From assembly GCA_023213395.1 (NCBI GenBank), contig CM041465.1, positions 104,663,741-104,727,740 of the forward strand: a stretch of 64,000 nucleotides of DNA, given 5' to 3'. The notes beneath the pieces are model-generated. The model saw nothing but the letters and a program-made list of their open reading frames with translations. It had not been told where the DNA came from and made no database searches. Positions 11,000 through 23,834 of the stretch are shown piece by piece. A program made the translations under genes and the position numbers. The DNA comes from Cycas panzhihuaensis (lineage: Eukaryota; Cycadophyta). Position 1 is the stretch's first letter. The number at the start of each line of letters is the position of its first letter.

Positions 11000-12450
11000 T
11001 TGCTTAAAAATGACGAAGCCTTATTAGAACATCTAGCGGGGACTTTGCCTAGTTTGCCTTTTAGACACCATAATCTTAGTTTTTGGAAGTGCTTGGTAGT
11101 TAGTTCTCCATTGGCTAAAACTGACCAAATGTCTCTTTTGCCTAAACCTTTTATGGATCAAGCCCCACTTCACTTCGAAGAGGGAAATGTGCTATGTGTA
11201 GGGGTGACTTTGGACATTATCCTTTCCCCTAATAGGGTCCTCAAGGTTGGAGCAGAATGTTCATCACAAGAAGTAAAGGAGTACGGAAAACTATTTCATG
11301 AGTTCTGTGACGTATTTACATGGGACTATTTTAACATGAAGGGCAGCAACCCTCATTTTATCACCCACAACCTCACCATAATCCCAGGTGCTTACCCTAT
11401 TAGATAAAAGTAGTGCCCCCTACACTTGAAGCTCTCCACTGCAGTTAAGGCAGAAGTTGAGAAGTTGCTCAATGTAGGTCTAATCACTTCCATTGATTAC
11501 CTTAAATGGATCTCCAATATTGTCCCTATTACTAAAAAGAATGAGACCATTTAAATTTGTGTTGACTTCAGGGACATCAATAATGCATGTCCCAAGGACA
11601 ACTTTCCTTTACCCTTCATCGATCAAATCATTGATTGAACTGCTAGTTTTTAAGTGATGTCCTTAATGGATGCCTTCTCCAACTATAACCAAATTTAAAT
11701 ATCCCTTGAAGACTGCCACAAGATAACTTTTACTACTCCTTGGGGAACCTTTGCTTATAAAGCCATGCCATTTAGTTTAAAGAATATTGGGCCACCTACC
11801 AGAGGGCCATGCATTTTATCTTTCATGACCTCATCAACAAGATCTTTGAAGTCTTTATGGACGACTTGATGGACCTTTCCTAGAGAAGGGTTAACCACCT
11901 CGCAGACCTTAGAATGATTGTTGCCAAGTGTTACAGATATCATGTTAGCCCAAATCCATTAAAGTGTGTTTTCAGGGTTATGATTGGTAAACTCTTAGGG
12001 TTTCCTATCTCCAGACAAAGAATCCATGTCAACCCTAACAAAGTCAAGGACATTATTAACATTCCACCCCCAAGGACACAACGACAAGTTAAATCATTCT
12101 TGGGGTGGTTAGGTTTCTTGAGGCATTTCCTAACAGATTTTTCTATCAACATTAAACCTTTGACCAATCTCCTGAAGAAAGGGACCTCTTTCATTTGGTC
12201 TCCTAGGGCCTAAGAGGCCTTCCAAGAACTTAAGAGAGATCTTATTTTGGCTCCAATATTGGCCCCTCCTTTTTTTCATCATCCCTTCATAGTCGATGCC
12301 AAGGCACAACGTCCTTTATTCATTGTGAAAGGGCCAATAGGACCGTTTTCTCTAGCCTATCTTTGATTCCTTCAGGGCCCAGGTCTAGTTTCGTCCTTAG
12401 ATATACCATTCTTCCTTTGTTTTGTATATTTATGGCACCTTCTTTTGGCC
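11000..12450 (+). pseudogene. Tat-like gypsy element 1: reverse transcriptase and first RNase H
   Basis: RT begins near 11,430 with AEVEKLLNVGLI. CVDFRDINNACPKDNFPLP at about 11,558-11,615 is the wording typical of the Tat/Athila branch. A frameshift near 11,780 moves the rest to another frame, where FEVFMDDLMDL (about 11,848-11,880) holds the two catalytic aspartates. From 11,914 CVFRVMIGKLLGFPIS and PPPRTQRQVKSFLGWLGFLRHF continue into the connection and RNase H region, which fades after about 12,450. At least six in-frame stops are present, several at Gln codons. Confidence 0.85.
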
Positions 12451-12819
12451 CTTTTCATGAGCCCTTCTACTTAATTTTTGCATCGTTCAAAATGCTACTA
12501 GAGTTTATACTCTGTTAGCCCATTTTGGTGGCCTAAGTCCATGTTTTCCATCTATTTAAGCCCTTAAGGCTCCTAATAAGATCTCCTTCCTTCCTTAGGT
12601 CCCAGTTGGCCCTGTACCGACCTTAGAGACTCGTTAAACAACTTGTTGCTATGATAACTCTCTGCCATCCATAAGGCAGGCCCTCTACAAGCCTAGTAGC
12701 CTATACACAGGGCTCTCCTTTCATCCCATGGTTAGTTTTCCAAGTTATCGTGAATTATAGAAGCCCCTTTAACCACTTCATTTCCTTATTACAAACCATC
12801 TACTTCTCTCTCCATGGCC

Positions 12820-13260
12820 TTGCTTATCTATATAGATGGTGGCAATTGGGTAACCTAAGACCTTTTGCAGCCACCTAAATCATCTATGATCCTTCTGGGC
12901 ATGACTTCATGTGTTCCAAAGTGTACTTACCCGATGCCACAAACAATGAGACTGAGTATAGAGATGTCATCGAGGCCCTTACCAATGCACTTCACTTCCA
13001 TCGTGGCCCCATTATTCTCCATTGCGATTCTTAGGTCGTAGTCTCACAATTGACTCAAATCTATCAAGTTCATTGCCCCTAATTGAGGTCCCTTGCCTTG
13101 ACCACCAAGTCTCTTTTGACCTCTTTTTCCTAGGTGGATATCTGGCAAATCCCTTGTGATCAGAATGTTGAAGTTGATAGCCTTGTCCACTTTATTCTTT
13201 AGCATTGTCTCCCTTCCTTGGACAATCCCTAGCTAGCCACGTAGGTTGATCCCCTCTCCT
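12820..13260 (+). pseudogene. Tat-like gypsy element 1: second (archaeal-type) RNase H
   Basis: A second RNase H-like domain follows the first. YIDGGNW near 12,829 supplies the first acidic residue. After a frameshift come TNNETEYRDVIEAL (about 12,940-12,980), LHCDS (about 13,019) and NVEVDSLVHF (about 13,165-13,195). These match the four acidic positions and spacing of the archaeal-type RNase H carried by Tat elements in addition to the retroviral-type one. No integrase zinc finger or DDE core is readable after it, so the element seems truncated or replaced there. Confidence 0.72.
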
Positions 13261-16200
13261 AAAAGGTTATTTTGGTTGTCCTCCCTTTTACACCTCTGAA
13301 AATAGGCCACTGATGAGGTTAAACTATGATGACCTAAGCTTTATTTTTGATCCAATTGGTATATCATTTATGATATGGTTTCTTATTGTACTTGGACTAT
13401 GTTTCTATTATATGTTAGGGTGATGAGGCATACCCTCACCCCCCCTCCTTATTTTCTACTACTCTTTTGTTTTCTATAGGGATTAAGATCCTATTCTATT
13501 TTCTAGGGTCATACTACCTACTTAGGTATTGCCATGGGCAACCCCCGGGCCACCTTTCTATCATCTTGTATATGTTTTGGGTCTAGGGCTCTGTACCTTG
13601 AGGATTGAATAAGCCACGCCTCCCTTTCCTCGACCAAACATGCATTTCCCATCCATATGATCTATTGCAACACTCGCCACTCACCTTGGTTACCGACACA
13701 CGAGCTTGGTACACATTTTTACTAATGAGATTGTGTTAATAGAATTCACCATTGTCTAGCACTTCCAAGTGATGAGGTTCTGCTGCCAAGGGGGTAGTGT
13801 TTCCTAGCCACTGAGAATGGATTAAGACAAGACCATATGGGTAAGAACATGTATACTCTTATCCCTCTCACTTTATTTTCATTTTATACATTAAGATGAG
13901 TTGTGATTGTGTAGTTGCTTGGCTACTTGGTTTACTTACTTATTCCCTTACCTGTGTGTGTATTCCATGCCTATGACAACCTAGACTCTAGTCTAATGGT
14001 ACCATCGAGCTCCTGTGGTTAATCCCCTCTTGGAAATAGGTTTCTCACATACCTTCGTAATCTAGCTTAGATGATTCTTTGCCTATTCATACTCTCTTGC
14101 AGCATCTTTTCCCATTTTGTATGCCTCGTTTATCCCTTGGTCTGCCAAGGAGAGTTTATTAAGATTTCACATGAAGAGATGCCCTTCATTGCTCATTCCA
14201 TGTGAGATCTGTAGATTATATCCCATTAAGGTTGATTATTTAGGCCTTGTTTGTACCCTAGCGTACATGGTCACCATCATTCCATGGAGTTCTGACTCAG
14301 AGTGATGTGTTTCTTATATGTTTGTAATGACTTTCTACCTGTAGAATAACCTAGAATTAGCCTACAAGTCTTTAGGGATATGTTTCAGGCCCCTCAATGA
14401 TATATCATGCCTTGTTTTACCTCCCTTAATTAATATTTATTAATTTTTATCAAAATCTATTAACTGGTTATTCGCCCATGCCCTTTGTGTCTGCACCACT
14501 TTGATTATTATGCCCCACTAATATATTAGTGGTGTCATGAATTAATTCGTTGTGTGACTGTTATAAGTTTAAACACAACTAGAAATAACTAAAATCACAT
14601 TTATTGCAAGCTTGACACAATCTCTAGCCTCAGGACTAGCCTAGACCGAGCCCTAATGGTCCTGAGACCTCACCTAAACCATAAAAACCTCAATTCAAAC
14701 TGATTTTCTCTCTTCTTCAACTCAATTTTTCTACTAAACTACATATTTATCTAAAAAAAACTCTCATCGTCTTGAGATTTGCTGGCAGTTCACACACAAA
14801 ACAACACTGGCAAGGGAAAGTAAGCAGGATCAAGCTCAACGATAGCACTAAATCAACCCCAAGCTATCAAGTCATAAAGAAGAGTTGGTTTTTCTTCCCA
14901 ACACATAAATTTCTTCTACAAACCTCTCAATTTCTTAGCTTAAGACATCCTTCTACCTCAACTTCTCCACCGTCCAAAAGGTAAGCTATTTTGCTATGTT
15001 TTTTGTTACTGAACACCTAAGTTTCATTTCATTCTTTTGATTAACTACTGTGCTTCTTAACAATTTTCAGATTTGGAAACCTATTTTCATGTTCATTAGG
15101 AGTAAATCTACCACAAATCTTAGAGGTAGCCCCTCCACCTACTATAAAACCTCTAGTTTCATCCTCCAAGTCATTAGTTTTTGGTAAGGAGAGGATAAAA
15201 GTGGATAGAGGAGATTATAGGAAGGACTTTAGGATTGAGTTCTGACTATAAAAGACCTTTCTACTAGGGTAATCCCCTCTTCAATGCGAGCTAATATCCC
15301 TCTCCTTCACACCTTAACTAGTGCACTACTTGGATGCAAAACTTGTAGCTTTCCTCCTTGGTGATCTGTCACCCCACCTCAACACTTTTTACCCCTAAGA
15401 GACTACCACCTGGTTGTGAGGCCCGATTTGTCCATTTAGGAGAAACCTAGATTGTAGTGGAGCTCACCATTTTGAGGCAACACTCCCACTCTTTCCTACC
15501 TCTTGTGTCTCCCACATGTTGCATGTTGTATGTCATACTAGATAGAAAAATATTGTTTGAGATCTAGTTCTACCATTACACAACTAAACAAATGTCCCAA
15601 ACATCTTTTATTAGTAGGTTGGCATACATATATGAATATTTGTTATTTGTAAAAGTTGTTTATTATGTGTGATTTAGGTGGAGGCGGACCCGTCTGCAAA
15701 CCAAGCGATTTCTACCAAGAGGTAACATTGTTTCTTGTTTTGATTTATGTTGCACTTTCCTTTTTGTTACTCTTTGTTTTTCAGTTTCGTTTATCTAAAC
15801 TTGGGTAAGGTAAGGAAGCCCCACTCAAGGTTCATCAATGACATTCACGACAATAAGGGGAGTGGAGTTACCAGCAAGGAGGATGTGTGAAGAAGAGTTG
15901 TTCTGTTGCATCAAATGTCATGAAACTAGGTGCATTCCACTCAACTTTTTCTCCCCTTGCCTTTCTACACCCCCCACCCCCACTCCCCCCCCCCTGCTTT
16001 CTATCCTAAAAGGAAAAGAAAACATAATAAAACGGAAAGTGTCTCATTTCTTTTCTTGCTTGTTTGTGCATCTTGCATAGAAAAGAAGCATAGGGTAAAT
16101 AAACCACCCCCCTTTGTCCCTTTGTACATGAAAGGAAAAGCTTGCATGTTTCCCTTTTCATCTAGCCTTGTATATTGCATTTAGGAAAGAAAACTAAAAG

Positions 16201-17640
16201 TACTTTAAGTCTTTTCTTACACAAGTAAGAAACATTGTAGGACCCCACTCCATCTGTTGCATCATAAAGGAAACTAGTTACAAGTAGGTAGACATCATAT
16301 TCTCCCTTTTTTCTCTTGAAAAACCTCCCCCTTTTGAGAGAAAAAGAATTAAGAGCAAGGGAGAGTGGTTAGTTCACTTTGTTGTCATCTTTTATTTGCA
16401 TCATAAATGTTATAATAATTAAACATTGTAATAATCATTGATTAGAGATAAACCTACCTTGCAACAAGCAAATAAGCACCAACCTACCTCCCTTCTTCTT
16501 GCAACCTGAGGAGAAGCTTAAAACCTAGCTGCAACCAAATGACAGCAACATTTTTGCACCTCTCTGAACCTAGTTTCTTATGCCTTGATGCCATAAACCC
16601 TAATGTCTTAAGGGCAATCCTTTAGGCACCAAACCAATTACCTTGGACCCCTGTTTGTAATAAACCATAAGCGACTAATCCTCCTACCTATGCTTGCTCC
16701 TTCTTGTCATCAAACTAACAAATAAATGGACAAGTAGAAGCTAAGAAAATCAACAACCATTACCCCTTCTTCTCATCTCTAGGGTTCCTTTCCATAAGGA
16801 CCATTGCTCTTTCATCTCCTTCTCAAAAGGAGATCTTTTTCACCCTCTTTTACCTTAAGGGTAGGAGAGCCCTACCTTGGCTACGCAGTAACCTAAGGAT
16901 GCCTTTGTCACCCCCCTCTATTTCGCATCAAGGAGACCCCTTGGAAGAGAAGCAACTAACACACAGTTGTGGGTCCTCGAACCTACGTTCCAACATGCAT
17001 ATGCACTTTGAGGGTATCTTGGCCACGTTCCCCCCTCCCATTCATAGCCTCCATAGCTAGTAGGGTAGTTAAGACCTAGTAACCCCTAGAGGTGTGCTTC
17101 CAGTAGCAGGTGGTAGACACATGCATTTCTATATTAAGATGCTTTGAGGGCAAAGAATCTTAGGGGGGGAGGGCATGCGGTGAGCCTTCACCACATGTTA
17201 GAGGGTTAATAAGTTAAGGAGGATAAATTTAGGAGTATTTAATAATAGGAAAAATGTATGATTGGTTATCTTATTGGTAGAATAATGTAATAAATATGAC
17301 ACCCCCACCTCATGTAAGTAGATGTTGATTAATATAATTCTATTGGGGTTTACTTTATTATCCTTTGGTTCTCTTTTAGTGCTCTTCACTTCCATCTTCC
17401 ACTCCATCCACCTCCACTATTTCTGGTTTATCTTGATCTTCTTTTGTATATCATAGAAGTAACAAGGGCAAGTTAGTTATGATGTTTTATTATGTGTCCC
17501 TTCTCACATGTTTATTTATACTTGGTGGATATGCAAGCATACATATACCCTCCTTTATAAGATCTAGGTGGTAATGCTTATTGGACTTGTGCAATTTGTA
17601 TATTCTCTTTTGTTTCACATGATGTAAATCATCCCTTTTT
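13261..17640. other. Unassigned 4.4 kb stretch, probably LTR or relic DNA
   Basis: No domain could be read on either strand. The segment has low-complexity pyrimidine-rich patches (C runs at 13,436-13,448 and about 15,966-15,993). Two intervals, 14,981-15,070 and 15,722-15,784, look like introns (GT...pyrimidine-rich...CAG). G-rich tracts at about 13,789-13,796 and 17,161-17,170 could be polypurine tracts next to LTRs, but no matching repeat pair was found. The final part should contain the 5' LTR of gypsy element E, whose primer site is at 17,661. Confidence 0.35.
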
Positions 17641-17660
17641 CTATGTGAGTAATACATCTT

Positions 17661-17675
17661 TGGTGTTAGAGCTAG
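17661..17675 (+). other. Primer binding site of gypsy element E
   Basis: TGGTGTTAGAGCTAG resembles the Met-tRNA site TGGTATCAGAGC with two changes and stands 230 bases upstream of the first gag-like codons of element E. It marks the inner edge of a 5' LTR whose outer end I could not find. Confidence 0.6.
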
Positions 17676-17899
17676 GTTTTGATTGATATAATTATGATCA
17701 TTATGGAGTAAAAGTATTTTCTTTGTCATTCATATAATGGTAATACATGTTATAAGGGGAGGACTGACAATTACAAACTATGAAATTGAAGTTTTACAAA
17801 GGAGATGGAAATAAATAGATATAAGCATAAGCTTCTATATAAATAGGGTTTTAAACTAGAAGTAGAAGTTCATAAGGAAGAAGAACATCAATTATATGA

Positions 17900-18878
17900 T
17901 ATTCGTGGGTTGCTCATTCAAATTTTATAAGAAAAGAAAAAAATTACCAGAAGGATAGAGATTCCAAATTTCGTTGGTAGATTGAAACCATAAAAAGTAT
18001 TAGATTGGATCAATATTATAAAGAAGTACTTTGAATGGGAAGAACATATAGAGATAAAGACAATAAAATTTGTAATAATTAGGTTGAAGGGACATGTTTC
18101 CATTTGGTAAGAGCATTTGCATAAAGAGTAGATTTGAAAAGGGAAGGAAAAGATCAAATCCTAGAATAAAAATGGTGTCATGAATCAAGGGGAAGTTTGT
18201 GTCACTTGATTGTGGATAGAGTTTTTTCCACAAGTTTTAGAAGTTGCATCAAAGAGACAAGAGTATTAAGGAACATACTATAGAGTTTTGTAAGTTGCAC
18301 ATAAGGACAAAGCGAGAAAGAAATGTAGAACAATTGACAGTGAGGTACATGAATGCCATAGCTTATGCCATTCAAGATGAGTTAACCATGCACATAATTA
18401 ATACAATTGAGGAAGCTTATCAATAGGTGTTGAAGGTAGAAGATAAATTAGCTAGAAGTACAACTAAGAGATTAGGGTCAAAAGGAGAAAACTTTAACAC
18501 AAAGAGGAAGAGGTAAAAGTAGGACATTCAACCATGAAAACACCCTTAGGATTAGATGAATAGAGCCACCCAAACTTGAGGTTGAATGGGAAAAATGAGG
18601 TGGAATTATTACACCATAAAAGAGTGGAGAATGAGGAGATTTTATACCTCCAAGAGGTAGGGATTTTAGAGGTAGGTTTAATCTCTAAGGGAGTCCTTAC
18701 CTGCTTTTGATGTTGTTAAGCAAAACATAGGGTGTTTAAGTGTTTAGGTAGGAATGTTGATAAACTCTAAAGGAGAAAAAGGCCTAATATTACTCTTGTT
18801 TAGGAGGAAGGGTAAATAAATGTTTCTATATTGTTTACTTTAGGTAGCATAGAAAATTACATGTTGCTTGATGCCAAC
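17900..18878 (+). pseudogene. Gypsy element E: gag
   Basis: Plus strand remnant of a Ty3/gypsy capsid: IPNFVGRLKP (about 17,960), KVLDWINIIKKYFEWEEHIE (about 17,992-18,050), IKFVIIRLKGHVSIW (about 18,065-18,108) and KGKEKIKS (about 18,140). A frameshift follows; from 18,244 the frame has RQDKSIKEHTIEFCKLHIR-like sequence and IQDELTMHIINTIEEAYQ. A Cys-rich remnant of the zinc knuckle is near 18,720. The segment ends at 18,878, where copia element B is inserted; the frame resumes at 29,549. Stops are frequent. This gag wording is common among plant chromoviruses. Confidence 0.75.
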
Positions 18879-19082
18879 TATTAAAGTAATGTTTTATTTA
18901 AGAATACTTAAAGATCTATTTCTAATGTACAAGGGTTGGTGGCATTCCCTCTTTTATAAGTCTATGACAAGTGGCACACATGCATTCGCATCTGTTAAGG
19001 GCACATGTATAATATGTAGTATTTATTGAAATGATTTCTCTCATTGATTCATTAAACAATATATAAACGTTATTTCTTTATA
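18879..19082 (+). repeat. 5' LTR of copia B (204 bp)
   Basis: Begins TATTAAAG where the 3' copy has TGTTAAAG, and ends ...TTTATA directly before the primer site TGGTATCAAAG (19,083). About 88% identical to the 3' LTR. Confidence 0.9.
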
Positions 19083-19094
19083 TGGTATCAAAGT
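19083..19094 (+). other. Primer binding site of copia B
   Basis: TGGTATCAAAGT immediately follows the LTR, a Met-tRNA type site. Confidence 0.88.
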
Positions 19095-19780
19095 AAGTTT
19101 CTCTGTTCAATCAAATCCTATCTAGGTTTTAGGGTTTTTGGAGAAGAGTTATGAGAATTCAAATATTTTTCATCTAATTACTTCCTATGAAGAAGTTTAA
19201 TTAAGAAGGTAACATTTTCTCACTGTATGGACTCAATATATGAACTTGTATGGACCTGTATGAGCATAAACATTTTAAAGTACTTACAATTTACTCAAAT
19301 TTCACCAACAGAGATGTTTTGAGGAGATGAACGATCTTTCCTAAAGGTCGATTCCCAAATTCATTTATTTAAGGGGTCTTTTCTTAAAAATTTAGAAATC
19401 GTAGGCATGGGTGATCTTCTACAAATGTCTTTCGAACGAAGGTATCAAATTGAGTAATATCAATCTTAAAATCTTCCTTTCGTTAATATGATTCTTTTAA
19501 GACTAGTATTGAAGAATTTCAACAAGATTTGAAGAATTTACAAGCATTTTTAGGTAAAAAATCCTAGCATGGGTTTTCCTTTTTGAGCTAGTTTCTAAAA
19601 ATTCTATAGGCTATTTTTGAAAATTTCTTCTAGATTTAGAATCTATAGACTAAGATCTATATTTTGCCTATATTTTTTTTTTAAATCCATACATTCTCAT
19701 TCTTTTGTAGAAATTCATACAGTTGCACTGTTGTATGGCTAAACAATTTTATCAAATCTTAGTATCTTATTTTTTTAGAA

Positions 19781-20760
19781 ATGGCCTCATCTATAGTTTC
19801 TCTTAGAGAAGTAGATAAGATTATAGGGATGAATTATAACACCTAGAAGATAAAAATTAAAGGGCTCTTAAGAGCCAAAAATACATGGAAAATTGTGACT
19901 AGAGATGAACAAAAACCAAAGACATTATTGATATGATAAATTGGGAAGAAAGAGATAATCAGGCCATAGCAACCCTAAAGCTCTTAATCTCAAATTCCTT
20001 GTTAATACACATAGATGTTGTGAATTCTTCTACAAATATTTGGAAGATTATGACCTCCCTATTTAGCTAAAGAAATGAGGCTAGAATAATTGATTTAAGA
20101 GGAGAGATTTATAAACTTCATATAAAGGAAAGGCAATCAATTTTTGAATTTATCTCTAAGGTTACTTTTGTTAAAAATGACCTTGTTATAATAGGGGATA
20201 TAATTATATATACTAAATTTATTTAGTTGGTCATTAATAAGTTACTAAAGTCTTTTGATAACATGGTTAATACCCTCACCATTGGAGGTCATACTACTAA
20301 TATGACCTTTGAGATTTTAATAGGGCATATGCTTCACTAGGAGTAGAGAAATAGAAGATATGAAGAAGAAACTGAGATAGAGGAAGCGTTTTTTCTACAA
20401 ACTTAGTCTTGGAAGTTGAGGTCAGGGTTAGTATCCTTCAAGAGGACATGACAGATTCTTCAGGGCACCTTCTACACAAAGAAGAAACTAGTTAGAAAAT
20501 CATACTAGATCATAAGAAGGAAGAGGAAGAACTAGATCAATTCCACCTAAAGATTCTAGAGTCTATTTTAATTGTGGCAGATAAAGATATTTTTTAAGTG
20601 ATTATTGAGCCTTTGATGTCTACTATCACTACAAATAATTCACACATTATCCACATCAATTTCCTAAAAATGGTGCTAAATTTTAGAGAGGGAAAAGAGT
20701 TGTAGGAAATTATAGCAAGGAACAAAGTGTAAAAGAAGAAGAGGAGGAAATAATACTTAT
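19781..20760 (+). pseudogene. Copia B gag
   Basis: The start ATG at 19,781 opens MASSIVSLREVDKIIGMNYNT, a copia gag N-terminus in which the expected Trp codon after NT is TAG. Further blocks are WKIVTRDEQKPKT (about 19,890), ATLKLLISNSLLIHID (about 19,970-20,015) and LRGEIYKLHIKERQSIFEFI (about 20,095-20,155). A zinc-knuckle relic (FNCGR) is near 20,565-20,580. There is a frameshift near 19,930 and many stops. Confidence 0.72.
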
Positions 20761-23700
20761 TGTTGCTTTGGCCATAAGCCTTAATTCAAAGGATGATTGG
20801 TATATCAACTTAGGAGCATCAAACCATATGATGAGATGCGAAGAATGGTTTGAGTCTCTAAAATCATACCCATTTAATAAGTCCATTGAACTGGGTGGAA
20901 ACTATCCACTCCATATCTAAGGTATCAGAGTAATTGCTACAAAAATTGATGGAAAAATAAAAAAGATTACAAATATACTTTTTCTACTCAATATAAAGAA
21001 AAATATGTTGTCTGTAGCTTAGTTAAAAAGAAAAAAACTATGAGTTATCTTTGATAAAGATGGGTGGTGTCTTATTCTTGATATGAAGAAAGGAGGTATT
21101 GTAATTGTAGAAGGAATAGAGAGTAATAATTTATATAAGTTAATCTCTACTCTAATCATACCAAACTCAAATGTAAAAACCTTTGCTACTTTTAGCACTA
21201 CTAACCATGAAATTTGGCATTCCAAGTATGGGCATATCTCAAATGAAAGATTAGAATTATTAAAAAATCTAACATGGTTATTGGACTTCCACATATATCT
21301 TTTAATTCCTTTATATGTAAGAGTTTTATGATGGGAAAACAACAAACAACTCCATTTTAGAAGAGTTCTTGACAAGCTCAAGAAAAGATGGAGCTAATTC
21401 ATACTAATCTCTATGGGCTAATTACACCAAGATCACTCCATGGAGCTCAATACTTTATCACCTTTATTAATAAATTTTCAAGAAAAAATTGGATATATTT
21501 TCTCTTTAGTAGCAAATTATATACACTTGATTACTTTAAAGAATTTAATGTTGAATGAGAATTACAAAATGATTGCAAAATAAAATGTCATCAGTTTGAT
21601 GGGGGAGGAAAATATATATTGCAAGAATGTCATTATTTTTGCCAAATATATGGAATTCATCAATAAGTTACAATGCACTATAGACTGCAATCAAATGGTG
21701 TTGCAAAGTGTATGAATAGAACTATCATGGAGATGGCTCGAAGTCTAATTCAAAATAGATAAGTCAATAAGACATATTAGGTAGAAGTTATCAATAGAAT
21801 AATATATTTAATTAATAGAAGTACAACTTAAGCATTAAACAAGATAACACCTGAGGAGGCTTAGACAAGAAGAAAACTAGGTGTAAGTAATCTTAAAGTA
21901 TTTAGTTGCAAAGATTATGTTCATATTCTAGATCATAAATGAACTAAGCTTGATAAGAAGAGTATAAAATGCATAATGATAGATTACAGTAATAAGTCCA
22001 AAGCATACAGGTGCATAGGCCCCAAAATCAATAAGGTCTATGTTAGCAAAGATGTTGCCTTTGATGAACAAGTAGTCAAAGAAGATTAGATCATTTATCA
22101 ATAAATAGGACATACAAGACCTACAATTTCTATCCTTGATGAAGAAATATGAGAAGTCATATTTATAGATACAAGTAGCCATGAAAGCAAATCGTTTGAA
22201 GGAAATAGACAAGATAATAGTAAAACAAGTCCAAGGTCTAAGGAAGTACAAAACATGACAATGCTTAAGGAAGCACAAAGTAGGGCAATGTCTTCAAAGA
22301 AGTTACCTAATTGTTAGGTCAAGACCATTGAGAAGGCAAAAGGAGATGCGTTCAAATAAGGGACAAGGTCATAGAAGAACCAAGCATTGTTTTGTTTAGT
22401 TAAGCCTCAAACTTATGAAGAAGATAGTCAATATCCTAAATGGAAAACAATAATGGATGATGAAATGGCTTATATCCACAAAAGTGGAATATGGGAGTTG
22501 GTTGAATCCCCAAAGAATAAACCCATTATTGAGTATACATGGGTATATAAAGTTAATGGGAAATTAGATAAAACAATTGAAAAATATAAAGCTAGACTAG
22601 TAGCCAAAGGGTATACTCAAATTATTGGTATAGATTATGATAAGACTTTTTTACCTATTATAAAATTAAATACTATAAGGATAGTCATTGCACTAATAGC
22701 ATAACAAAACTAAAATATCATCCAACTTGATATTAAAAGTGCATTTCTAAATGGAGATCTAAAAGAAGAAGTATATATGGAGCAGCTAGTTAGATACACA
22801 AAAACTAATGAAAAACATCTTGTTTGCAAATTGAAAAAGGCCATGTATGGCTTGAAACAAGCTCTAAGAGTTTGGTATACCAAGCTAGATAGATATCTCA
22901 TATAAAATAGCTTTAATAGGTGTGGATCTAACTCAAGGTTATAGGTTAAATTTAGCAAAAGGTTGATCGTATCATTGTCATATATGTCAAAGATATAAAT
23001 CTCACAAGAAGCGATAATGAGTCTATTGGAACAATAAAATCTTAGTTAAAAAGTGTTTTTGAGATGACAGATTTAGGCCTTCATTATTATCTTAGAATTA
23101 AGGTAAACCAATAAAATGGCTCAATTTTCATATCCCAGTCTAAATATGTTTAAAATATTTTAAAAAGATTCAAAATGAATAACTATAATAGCTATGCTAC
23201 ACCAATGGAAATAGGTTGTACTCTAACCAATGATGCAAATGGGCATTCAGTAGATACAACTCTGTATAAGTAACTAGTAGGGAGTCTAATTTATCTCACT
23301 ACTACTAGACCTGACATTTCATACATAGTTGGAGTTATCTTTAGGTACATAAAGGAGTTCAAGTTATTATACTAGAATTCTATAAAGAGAATACCTAGGT
23401 ACATAAAAGGAACACTAACTCTAGGGCTAAAATATATCAAGACAAAAGGTATGTAACTAGTTGGGTATATTGACTCAAATTGGGAAGGAGATAAAGAAGA
23501 TAAAAAGTCTACAACTGAGTATTACTTCTTGATTAGTTTAATAGTTCCTTCCTAGAGTTGTAAAAAGCAACCAATTATTGCTCTATCTTCTACTGAAGTA
23601 GAATATAAGTTAGTAGTCAATATAGCCTATGAAGTTCTTTGGATCAAACAACTATTAAAAGATCTAAAACAGGAACAGAATACTCCAACCATTCTCTTCT

Positions 23701-23829
23701 GTGATAAATAGAGTGTTATAAAAATGACTCAAGATCTTATGTTCCATACAAGGACAAAATATATAAATGTTTATCATCACTTCATAAGAGAGAAGGTTTA
23801 GAATAAGGAGTTGGAACTATTACATTGTA
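20761..23829 (+). pseudogene. Copia B pol: protease, integrase, RT, RNase H
   Basis: The protease motif at about 20,801-20,832 reads YINLGASNHM; the catalytic Asp is Asn (codon 20,807-20,809). The integrase zinc region is EIWHSKYGHIS (about 21,210) and core fragments extend to about 22,080. RT begins with YPKWKTIMDDEMAYI (about 22,435) and includes KARLVAKGYTQI, IKSAFLNGDLKEEVYMEQ (about 22,733-22,785) and KKAMYGLKQA. The catalytic box reads YVKD instead of YVDD (about 22,983-22,994). RNase H has ALSSTEVEY near 23,580 and FHTRTKYINVYHHFIREKV near 23,740-23,800. The frame breaks at LLHCTF, exactly at the A2 insertion, and its last ~20 codons lie after 29,230. Confidence 0.85.
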
Positions 23830-23834
23830 CCTTT

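Noticed and set aside
13780-13820. AAGGGGGTAG followed by TGTTTCC as a polypurine tract and LTR start for Tat-like element 1
   Set aside because: No second copy of the following sequence found upstream of 7,700, so the LTR cannot be confirmed.
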